Source: Cyanophora paradoxa (taxonomy: Eukaryota > Glaucocystophyceae > Cyanophorales > Cyanophoraceae). Taken from it: DNA of 64,000 bases. The notes beneath the pieces were generated by a model. That model made no database searches and was not told the DNA's origin. It saw only the letters and a program-made list of their open reading frames with translations. The stretch is from contig QPMI01000408.1 of NCBI GenBank assembly GCA_004431415.1, forward strand, positions 1,163,364 through 1,227,363. The letters run 5' to 3'. The translations under genes and the position numbers were made by a program. Shown here one piece after another: positions 22,317-31,347 of the stretch (position 1 is the first letter of the stretch; every line of letters starts with the position of its first letter).

Positions 22317-24572
22317 CTACAAGCTAGGGTCTAGACGAGAACACATGCACCTCCTGCGGCGAAGCGGGGTCCGAGCCGGCCGGCTCCAGAGGGCCGCTGC
22401 GCCGCACGTGAGGCGAGAAGAGGGGGCGAGAGAGGAGCGGGGCAGAGGTGCGGACCTGCCGGGGAGCACGCGGCAGGTGGCCACGGGCACGCCCCGCGCC
22501 ATGCGTGCCTGGAGGGGTACGGGGTCAGAGCGGCACAGGGGTGCAGCTAAAGAACAGGGGAAGTGCCTGAACAACGGCCAGGAGGAGGGGGGCCCGACCC
22601 CCGCGCCCCCCCGGCGCCGCGTGCCCCAAACTCTGCGCGGGCGTTGAGGAGGGGTCGAATGGGGGCGAAGGCTTGGGAGGGCTACCCGGAGGCGGTGGTA
22701 AAAGTTGGTCTCGTCGTTCTTCTGGCGGCGGGCGATCTCCGCAAGCCGCCCCGCGTACTGGCCCCTGTACCCCGCCGCCGCTCAGTCAGGGGTACAGGGA
22801 CGAACGAAGAAGGGGGCGGGGCGACGTACTTCGAGGAGCGGCCGCGGGAGGCGTGCGGGCGGGGCGCCTGCAGCTGCGGCTGCTGCCCGGGGGTACCCGA
22901 ATCCGCCGCCGCCGCCCTCAGGCTCTCCAGCCACGCGTTGCGTGACGTTGGACCCGAGGCCCGCGGGGTGAGCGCGGATGAGGGCGCGGGGGGGTACGCC
23001 GCGCCCCCCGAGGACGGCCCCGTGGAGGGCGCGTCGAAGTCCGCGTCGGCCTCGTCCCCCGCGGGGGGGTACGGGGGCGGGGAGGAGGAAAGGGATCCGC
23101 CGGGGGCCGGCGCGAAGGGGTCGACGGGCTTGCTTCGGCTCGCGGAGGAGGAGCGGGGGAAGGACGGGCGGGCGGAGGAGGGGCGCGGCGCGGCAGAGGT
23201 GGCGGGGGCGGCCGGGGCGGCGGCGGCAGCGGCAGCAGAGAGGGGCAGGGACTGCGTTGGGCCCGCGAGCTGCGCCAGGTAGCGCTGCTTGAAGCTGGCG
23301 CCCTCTCCAGGGGGTCCCGACCCCCCCGCCGGGATCACGAACGGGTCGACTGCTGTGGCTGTGGGGCGGACGGGGCGTCAGAGCGGAACGCGCGGAGAGG
23401 GGCGGGAGAAGGAAGGCGCCGCACCCTTCCCGCGGGCGCGGCTGCCGCCGGGGCGGCCGGGGCGGGCGCGCGGGGCGGGCCGGTGCCCGAAGAAGGTCGC
23501 CAGGGAGGGCCCCATGGAGGCGGAGGAGCCGAGGCTCGCCTGGCTCGCGCTGGGGCCCGGGTCCCCCTCCGCCCCGGCCCGGGCCCGTCCGCGAGGGCGA
23601 GCCCGGCGGCGTCAGCATCGCCTTGAACGCCGCCGCGGCGGCCGCTGACGGCTGCGAGTGGCGCGGCCGCTTGCGGGGCACGAAGGCGCCGCCGGGCAGC
23701 TCCCTCGCCACAGCGGCGCCCGCGAACGGGAAGCGGCGCGCCCCCGCGGCTGCGGAGGACTGGCCTGCGGCGCGCGTTAGCGGGCGGGGCGCAGAGAGCG
23801 GCGCGGGCGGCCGCGCACCGTCGTCGCCCGCCGCAGGTGCCGCCGCCTGGCCTGCGGGCGGCACGGGCGGGCGAGTGGGCGGGGCGCGGAGCGGGTCCCG
23901 GGTGCGCGAACGCACCACCCTCCTCCTGCTCCTGCTCCTGTTCGTCTGCGTCGCCTTGGGACCAGTCCGCGTCGTCGCCGCCCGGGCCGAAGAGGTCGCC
24001 GAAGGACGGGACGGCGGAGGTCCACGGGGCGACGTGCTCCTCCGCGCTCTCCGCGAGCCGCTTCGCCGCTTCCTTCTCCCGCCTCGCGCGGATGACTTCC
24101 GCGTCCTCGCCGACCTCCGGCTCCGCTGCGGGGCGGGAGTCAGCGCGCATGCGGCGGGCCGAGGCGATGCCGCACGTACGCTCGTTCAGACGGTCATCGG
24201 GCTTCTGCGAGCGCGCGGCGGTAGCGTCAGAAGCGCTTGGGAGAGCTGCAGAATGAGCGCACGCCACGAAGGAGCTGCCGCTCCTTGAGGAGGTTCACGA
24301 GCGCGTCGCGCTCGTTCTGGCCATAGAGCACCATCACCTCGTCCTCCTCTGCGGCCCCGGGCGCGCGTGGGTCGCGCTGCAGACGCGCTCGCTCGCACGG
24401 CTCGTTCACCGGCGTAGTCCTCGTAGGCCTCGGCGTCCTCCACCCTCGAATCCCATCTCGGCGGCTCCGCGAGCTGCGGGAGCGTGCGTGAGCACGGCGC
24501 GCTCCGGAATTCCCGGATCGAATTCGCGCCACGGACCGCCGAGCCGAACACCGGGGCGCCCCGCCGCATCAT
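22317..24572 (-). CDS. Unidentified gene with charged N-terminus and Ala/Pro-rich middle
   Basis: No family recognised. Exons from high to low coordinate: AEEDEVMVLYGQNERDALVN then LLKERQLLRG (near 24270-24350), KPDDRLNERTCGIASARRM, a charged exon with EVIRARREKEAAKRLAESAE and SAVPSFGDLFGPGGDDADWS plus an EQEQEQEE run, GQAAAPAAGDDG, ELPGGAFVPRKRPRHSQPSA (nuclear-localisation-like) with AFKAMLTPPGSPSR, ASLGSSASMGPSLATFFGHR, SFKQRYLAQLAGPTQSLP, NAWLESLRAAAADSG, QYAGRLAEIARRQKNDETNF then YHRLR, and RMARGVPVATCRVLPG near 22460-22510. The 3' end is not clear: stops exist near 22317-22326, or RVLPG may splice to DWVDVAF at 21928, which would make this and the 19.4-21.9 kb gene one. Exon 1 and its upstream DNA have an inverted, diverged copy at 30.4-30.8 kb. 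Confidence 0.45.
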
Positions 24573-24650
24573 AATCTTGCGGCGGTGCTCAGTTGCGCCG
24601 CTGCGCTCGAACGCTGCGGCTCGGTGGCCGCCAGTTCGGCTCAGTCTTTC
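24320..24650 (-). repeat. Promoter/first-exon segment, inverted-repeat copy 1
   Basis: Shares long near-identical stretches with the reverse complement of about 30.43-30.80 kb: GCGCCCCGCCGCATCAT, the block around CCGGAATTCCCGGATCGAATTC, GACGCCGAGGCCTACGAGGA, CGCTGCGCTCGAA and GGTGGCCGCCAGTT. Here it sits at the 5' end of the 22.3-24.6 kb gene. Confidence 0.85.
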
Positions 24651-24946
24651 GCCTCGTACCCCCCCCCCCGCATTGGGGCCTAGTTTGGGCCTCTGGCGCT
24701 GTTGGTCAAGCCTGGTCTGAGCCCGCTAAAACAGCGCGTCCCATTCAAGCCTCTCATTCAAGCCGTCCTCAACCTCGATCTTCTTCCAAGCCCAGCCCCT
24801 CTATTCTAAGCCTGTCAAACCCAAGCCACAACCTGACCCACGCAAAAACGCAGCAGATAACGAGAGAAACTCTCTTTATTCACTCGCGCGCAAGATCAGA
24901 CGTGGGGCGCGCTCAAGTGATAAGCTAGCTAGTGAAGCTCCCTAGC
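24651..24946. other. Intergenic region
   Basis: C-rich run at 24659-24670, then ordinary AT-richer sequence with several AAGCC repeats (24715-24830). It should include the rhodopsin 3' UTR. No gene seen. Confidence 0.4.
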
Positions 24947-26321
24947 TTACAGCTTGGACTCGAGGATGTCCGCCGAGGTGGTGGACAGGAGGCCGTAGAT
25001 CGGCTCCGAGAAGAGGACGACGGCGCAGAAGACAAGCTGCTTGTAGACGTCGAAGATGGCGTACAGCAGGATCTCAGAGTCGACGGTGACGGCGCGGGTG
25101 CCCTCGCCAATGACCCAGATGGTGAGGTACGGGAACCACGCAGCGAGCATGAAGAAGAGCGCGATGGCTGCGGGGCCCAATCAGAAAACCGGACGCAGTG
25201 AGCGCTCAAGTGGAGAGGAAAGGGGCGCACTGGTGGCGTAGCCGCGCGAGTCCGACTTGCGGTAGGCAGCCGGGCGGAAGTAGGCGAAGAGGATGCCGAA
25301 GAGCACCAGCTGGGCGCCGCAGGCGAAGGAGAACCAGCCCCAGCGGGACGAGTTGGCGGACAGGGCACCGAAGAGGCGGGTGGCGACGAAGATCAGAGCC
25401 GAGACGACACCGGCAACGATGGCCTCAATCGAGGCGCCAGCGAGGAGGCCGAGGACGTAGACGAGCGCCGGGGTGGTCGCCGCCCACTGGACGTAGCGAG
25501 CCCAGTAGAACACGCGGAAGCCGGTGTTGGCGTCGTTGGGGAGCGCAACACCACCCTGAGCACGAGCGAGGGCGTAGTAGACAGCGGCGCCGGTGACGGC
25601 GATGGCGACCTGCACGATCCCGGCTAAGCACCTGGCAGAGATAGCCGCATTTCGTGCATGCGGCTGTGCGCACGGTGAGGACGTGGAGGCGGCGGGACTC
25701 CTTGCCGTGGAAGACGGTGAGATAGCCGAAGACGATCATGGCGACCAGGTGGAAGCCGAAAGCCAGCCAGTAGAAGTCGTAGCCGAGCTGGGTGATGTTG
25801 TCGGCGTTGCCGTACAGGGTCGACTGTGCAAAAGCGTAAGAACGCAGAGCTAAGCATGTGCAAGGGAGCACGGGCATGTGCACCTGCTTCACGAAGTACT
25901 GGTTGAAGTAGTCGTAGAAGAGCGAGTTGCCGGCGAAGGCAGCAGTGTCAGGCCCGCTCATGCCAGCGCCGGGGAGGAGCCGGTTGATGAGGTTCTGCGA
26001 GGTCGGCTGGAGGAAGTTGCCGTTGTTGCCGCGGCCGTCAATGAAGTAGCTGTACTTGTTGGGCGCGAAGGTCTGCCACTGGCTGCCGCCCGCGGCGAAG
26101 TTAACCTGGCTCGGGCCAACCGGGTTGTAGTAGCCAATGGTGTTCGCGGTGGCGAGCTTGCCATCGACGCCAACGTTGCCGTTGTTGTAGAAGCGCGACG
26201 CATCGGTGTAGGGCTGGTTGATGCCCTGGCCGGCGTACGCAACGGCGCTGCCGACAGCGCCACCGTTCAGGGAGCCGCCCTGGCCGCCATTGAGCGTCGG
26301 GTACTGCAGGCCCGAGTAGAC
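24947..26321 (-). CDS. Microbial-type (type I) rhodopsin with atypical key residues
   Basis: Seven-helix retinal-protein family, plasma or internal membrane. Exons: from 26321, an N-terminal soluble extension of about 140 residues rich in Asn/Gly/Tyr (VYSGLQYPTLNGGQGG ... YFNQYFVKQ), then STLYGNADN. Helices: A (LGYDFYWLAFGFHLVAMIVF), B (VAIAVTGAAVYYALARA), C (FYWARYVQWAATTPALVYVL), D (IEAIVAGVVSALIFVATRLF), E (FSFACGAQLVLFGILFAYF), F (IALFFMLAAWFPYLTIWVIG) and G (ILLYAIFDVYKQLVFCAVVL), ending SADILESKL. Helix C keeps the RYxxWxxTTP frame, but the proton-acceptor Asp is Gln (RYVQW) and the donor position is Val. Helix F keeps W..Y...W. Helix G reads DVYKQ where retinal-binding members have DxxxK, so Lys is one residue early. 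A normal outward proton pump is unlikely; a sensory, altered or retinal-free role is possible. The first exon with the start codon was not found; acceptor at 26322. Confidence 0.88.
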
Positions 26322-27172
26322 CTAACGGAATCGACCGGTCAGCATGGCGGCGAGCGGAGAGCATGGTTAACTGCGTGAAATCGTGCTGGGCGCTCGCAGG
26401 CGGGGCGGGCGGCTTGCCTGGAGGAGCGCCATCTTTCTTGTTTATTACGAGTGGGGGTACCCGATACTTTCCTCTTTCGGGCACCAACTTTCCTCCTCAA
26501 TTGTACCCCAGCGATCGAATCCCGGCGAGTCGACTTCGGAGAACGCAATTGCAATGGAGTCCCTCCGTCCTCTAGGCCGGCACGCGCTAGCGCTTAGAAC
26601 GTGCTCACAACTAGCACCGCGCGGCAGCCGTCGCTCATTCACGCGCGATGGGCGCCGGCGCCTTGCAGCACGCGCTGAGCTGAACTTCTGAGCTCACTCG
26701 CTCACAAGAGCGTGTCCACAGCTGCGTGCTCAGCGGCGCTCGCACAAGGCTCATGATCAGCGGCGCTCGTCAGGGTTTTAGGGTTGCGCATGCGGCACTA
26801 GCGCTTGAATAGTGCAGGAAGTTGGAGCAGCGCCGTCAAGGCTTCTGGTTATAGGCCGCAGAAGAGCGAGATGGACTCGGCGAGCTCGCCTTAACAAGCT
26901 TGAGCTCGCTAAAGTTAACGTTGAAAGCGACGTCGACGCGTACGTCGACCAGCGCCCGCCCGGCTCGCGTGTCGACGTCTTGCAGAGCACCTCAGTTCAA
27001 CGGTTAGCTTGAATCGCTGATCGCTTGGTGCGCTTCGACGTCCGCCCAGTTTGCGCCGCGCGCTTTGGAAGCGGATCCGGAGACAAAGCTGCGCATGCAG
27101 TAATTGAGGTTGTGACCGTCGGACGCTACAATCTAGCGTCTACATTCTGAGCGCGACTGGGAACACTAAGCA
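26322..27172. other. Intergenic region upstream of the rhodopsin
   Basis: About 850 bp. It must contain the first exon and promoter of the rhodopsin (a TTAG acceptor abuts 26321), but no convincing start exon is visible. 26700-27000 is of lower GC. No repeats or RNAs recognised. Confidence 0.4.
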
Positions 27173-29029
27173 CTAAGCAGATGTGGCGATCTCCATCGGG
27201 ACGGGGAGCGGCGCCGCGGGCTCAGGGGCGGGGTCCGCGGCAGTGGCGGCGGGGGAGCGGGGCGTGGCGGGGGCGGGGGCGGGGGAGGGGGAAGCGAGGT
27301 CGGCGACCGTGAAGAAGGGGTAGTAGGACATGGGATCGAGGCCGAGCTTGCCGGCGTACTCCAATAGAGTGGCACGCTTCAGCCAGAGCCAATCGGTTTC
27401 GAGCACCGGCGTGGTGGCGCTCTGCAGTTCCAAGGGTCAGGACGGGACGAAGGGCGAAAAAGAAGCCGAGAGTACGCACGTTGCAGTTCGGGTGGGAGCG
27501 GATCTCGTCGACCAGGCGGCGGCGGGAGGCCTCGTACTCGGCGGCGAAGGCGGAGGAGGAGAGGGGGGGGCCGGCAGGGACGGAGGGGCCCGCCGCCGGC
27601 CCGGCCTGGGTCTCCTCGCCCAGAATCTCGGCGTACCCCCATCCGAACTCCGGGAGGGCGTCGTCTTCCTTGGCCCAGGGCGAGGAGGGGTCTGCGGGGG
27701 GGTCGTAGGCGTCAGGGGGGGTACAGGACACGAGCGCGGCGGGCGGGGGCCGGGACGCACTAACGCGGACGGGGCCGTCGGGGGCGCCGGGGCCCCGGGG
27801 GGCGAAGGAGGGGTACGAGGAGAGGTCGATGCCGAGCTTGCGGGCCAGCTCGGCGCACTCCTCGCGGCTGAGCTGGGAGATGCGGGCGTGCCCGCGGGGC
27901 ATCAGCTGCTTCCGCTCCGCCTGGAATCGCGGGTGGGCCACGATCTCGTCCCGCAGCCGCCGCCGCTCGCCGTAGGGCGAGGAGGCCGTCTTCGGGTGCG
28001 AGGGGGCGTGCGGCGAGTACTTGGGGGCGGCGGCGGCCGGCGGCGCCCGCGCCCGCTGCGGCCGGGGCGTCGCCGCCGCAAACAAGGAGTCCGCCGCAGC
28101 CCCGGAGGAGGGCCCGTCGGGGGCGCCGGCGGCCGCCGCCGCGGCGCGCGTGCCGTGGGAGCGCCGGGCGCAGCCGCAGCAGCAGCCGCCGCCGCCGCCG
28201 GGGTCGGAGCGAGCTCCTCAGCCTCGGAGGGGCGCCGAGGCTGCACGAGCCGCGGCGGGAAGCGCGCCTGGGACTGCGTGAACGCCGAGAACTTGGCCAG
28301 GTCGATGCCGAGGTCCTGGGCGAGGGCCAGCAGCTGGGCCTTGGGCAGGTTGGAGAGCCGCAGGCCCGTCGCGAAGTAGCGCGCCCCGATCGTGGCCAGC
28401 TGCGGGTGCTCGGTGATCTCGATGCGGAGCCCGCGCTTCTCCCGCTCGTACGCCCGGTCGTCGCCCCGCTTCTCCGGGCGCCCGCCCCGCGCGGCCGGCC
28501 GCGCCCCGCGCCTCGCCGCCCCGCCCCGCGCCGCAGCCGCTGATGGCGCGCCGCCTCTCGCCAAAGGCGCTGCTGGCGCTGCTGCTGGTGCTGCTGCTGC
28601 CCCCGCCGCCGCCGCCGCCGCCGAAGGCGCCGCGGGCTCCGCCGAGGCGACTGCGCCCGCCGCGCCCGCCGCCGAGGGCTCGACCGGCTCTCCGGGCGTC
28701 GCGACCTCCCCCGCCGGCTCCTCCGCCGGCGCTTGCCCTTCTTCCGGATGCGCGGCCAGCTCGCTTCCTTCGGAGAAAGTGCGCTGCCGCTTGCGCTTGC
28801 CTGCGCGGTACGCCGCTCAGCTGGTTGCACACCGGGCGCGCCAGCGGGCGCCGTGCGCACCGGGGGCCCCGCCGTCCTCCCCCTCCCCCTCGCTCCACAG
28901 CGCGTCGTCGTCCTCGTCGCGGGCCCGCTCCGAGTGCTGGTCCGGCCCCTCCGTCGTGTCTCCCGCATTTATGTCTCCGTCCAAGTCTTCGTCCCCGCGT
29001 TCGGAGCTCGCGCAATCGATCACGACCAT
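27173..29029 (-). CDS. Nuclear-type protein with three copies of an LRxEIxxHP...LGIDL module
   Basis: Unknown family. ATG at 29029 gives an acidic start (MVVIDCASSERGDEDLDGDI, DEDDDALWSEGEGEDGGAP), then over one intron GKRKRQRTFSEGSELAAH, a likely nuclear-localisation signal, and a long Ala/Pro-rich linker. A roughly 52-residue module is then repeated three times. Copy 1: RGLRIEITEHPQLATIG ... LRLSNLPKAQLLALAQDLGI then DLAKFSAF. Copy 2: RRLRDEIVAHPRFQAERKQ ... ARISQLSREECAELARKLGI then DLSSYPSF. Copy 3: RRRLVDEIRSHPNCN, an intron, then LWLKRATLLEYAGKLGLD and PMSYYPFF. Conserved positions are L-x-x-EI-x-x-HP, a central Leu-rich helix, and LG(I/L)D. The short helix-turn-helix look recalls SAP-like DNA-binding folds but I cannot assign it. 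Stop at 27173. Confidence 0.72.
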
Positions 29030-31347
29030 TCTGCGGGGGCCGCCGTGAGGACGCGCGATCGGTCCGGCAAAAGGAGATCCCTCCGCGGAAAAGAAAGGAG
29101 CAGCAAGAGCTATTTGGAAAAGTGCGCACGCAGTCACTGAGGTGGTGGCAGGGCTGTGCACTTCGCGGCTGGGGCTCGTTTCATCGCAGGCATCACCGAT
29201 CACCTGCCGGTTGCGCTCGGCGCGGGCGGAAAGCGCTACATAAACGTTTTAAATACCTTGCATGGTGCGTGTTTCAGTAGCCGCTCGGTCGAAGGCGATT
29301 GCAGCGAGTCGGCCTTGTCCGGGGGGGAGTCGAGCAAGGTAACTGTCTGCTCTGGTCCAGTCGGGTGCTCGGGCGTCGCCGCTGTCGTCATGCTTCTATC
29401 TCTTGAAACGGACCTCCGTCGCTCGTTTCAGCTGCGCAAGTGCCGGAAAACGGAAGCGTCAGCGGGCCGTCTTCGGGCATCGCGCTTTCTCCCCCAGCGA
29501 CCTAGGGAGAGGAACAGGCGCAGCCGCATGTGCCGACTATCGCACCACATGCCCTAGATGATTGTAACGCGATGTCTAGGCGGCGGGGCGAGGGGTTATC
29601 CCGCGCTGATCCTGTCGCGCTGATACCTCGAGGCTCGTGGGTGTCGCGGCGCGGCTTCCGTGCGCGTAAATCGCTTGCGAGCACCCTCCAGGCCCGAATC
29701 GCGAGCTGTCGCTGCGAGACGCGTCAGAAACGCGGTCCGACAGCGATGCCGAAACGCTGAAAGCAGGGACTAGGGGTTGAAAGCGGGGCCCCGAAGCTGT
29801 AAGAATATCGACAAAGGTCGTACCGTCTCGCTGGCAAACGGGCGGGCTGGCCGCAGGAAATCCGCGAGGCCCGATGAAGTTCTTCGAGCACCAGCACGAG
29901 TCTCGGATGAGGTGCGCCGCCCAGCTAACAACGACGCAGGAGACCGTACTGAGCCGATTTCACGGCTCGCCGCCCGCCTGTGAGCGCGCCGCAGCTGCCG
30001 AGCCGCCAAGAAAACTGCGCGGGCTACTTGAAATTGATCGGGGGGGTACGACGGGCGGACATGGCAGGGGGTACAAACGCCCGTTGGCTTGCTCTTCCGG
30101 CTCTTTGGTCTGCGAGCTTGGACCGCGATTTCGCTCATGTGCTCGCTGCCGGCGCCTATCCAGCTCGCCGGCTCCATCCAATTCTAACGCGACGCGGTGT
30201 CGGTTCTAACTTGGAGCGCAGTGCACAGGCGGCGTCGCGCGATCGCTGCCACCGTGACTCGGCTTATGCGCTCTCCGCAGCACTTACCTGGAGCACTCGC
30301 CCGGCTGCAAGTACATGGAGCGCGGCGGGCACGTGCAAGCCTCGGAGCGGCAACGGAGCGAGCGAGCGTCTTCACATGGACATGCCTGCGGATGCCTGCA
30401 GCTGCCCGGCAGCCCAACCTCGGATGCATTCGCCCAACCTCGGCAACCTCGGCGCCAACTGGCGGCCACCAAACCGCAGCTTTCGAGCGCAGCGGCGCAA
30501 TTGCAATCGGACACCGTCGCACGATCATGATGCGGCGGGGCGCCCTGGTGTTCGGCTCGGCGGTCCGTGGCGCGAATTCGATCCGGGAATTCCCGGAGGG
30601 CGCCGTGCTAGCGCTTACGCACGCTTCCGCAGTTCGCGGAGCCGCAGAGATGGGATACGAGGGTGGAGGACGCCGAGGCCTACGAGGACTACGTCGGTGA
30701 CCGAGCCGTGCGAGTGATCGCGAGCGCGTCTGCAGCGCAACCCACGCACTCCGGGGGCCGCAGAGGAGGACGAGGTGGTGGAGCGCTATCCGGGGGTGGA
30801 GCCTGGGAAGGCCGCGGCCGCGGCAGCGGCGCCGCTTCTCGCGATCGACTCTACCTGCTCGCTGTGCTATTTTGAAGTCACCGTGTATCTGCCCCACGCG
30901 CCCCATGGGCATGCCCATCGGCCCCAAAAAGAAGGGCTGGCGAGGCACATGCGAAGGCGCCGGCTGATCAAGATCGTGGATGGTGAAATGATATCGACCC
31001 GCCAAGTCCGCGACTACTAGTAGGAAGTTAGATGTCACATTGCAAAACTTGAATTCGAAAGGGCGCCCAAGTGCTCAACAGAGGATGAAAAGAAACACAC
31101 TACGGAATTCAAACACTACTAGAATCCGACTACCGTAGCACTAGGCTCAAACCTGAAACGAAGAGCTAAATCACCAGCTACTACCCGGGTAGGGCTAGAC
31201 TGAATAACGCATACTACTACTCTAAGCGCGCAACAAAGACCAATTAATGTTGAACTAACTATCATAGAATATATTACGCATCAAATAAAAGATGGCCCAG
31301 CGGGCGCGCGGGGGCCCCGGGACCGACTGGGCCAGAGCTTCTGGAGC
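29030..31347. other. Gene-poor region
   Basis: No gene supported over 2.3 kb. Open frames on both strands (for example 29156-29557 plus, 30184-31038 minus) have no splice structure or family match. The part from about 30.43 to 30.80 kb is the diverged inverted copy described separately. 31020-31280 is AT-rich and unremarkable. Confidence 0.5.
30430..30800 (+). pseudogene. Inverted, diverged copy of the 24.3-24.65 kb promoter/first exon
   Basis: Reading plus, ATGATGCGGCGGGGCGCCC, GGTGTTCGGCTCGGCGGTCC and GAGGACGCCGAGGCCTACGA match the reverse strand of the gene at 24.57 kb downward. The first coding exon is still visible (PGAAEEDEVVERYPG versus PGAAEEDEVMVLYGQ) but diverges at the same point where the functional copy goes on to NERDALVNLLKE, and none of the later exons follow. 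Most likely a partial gene duplication that died. Whether the promoter copy is still active is unknown. Confidence 0.7.

Noticed and set aside
29156-29557. 133-residue open frame on plus next to the triple-module gene
   Set aside because: No recognisable domain, no conserved splice context, and a composition like the surrounding intergenic DNA.
30184-31038. 284-residue open frame on minus
   Set aside because: Overlaps the inverted duplicate, low sequence complexity, no splice or family support. Long open frames arise easily in such GC-rich DNA.
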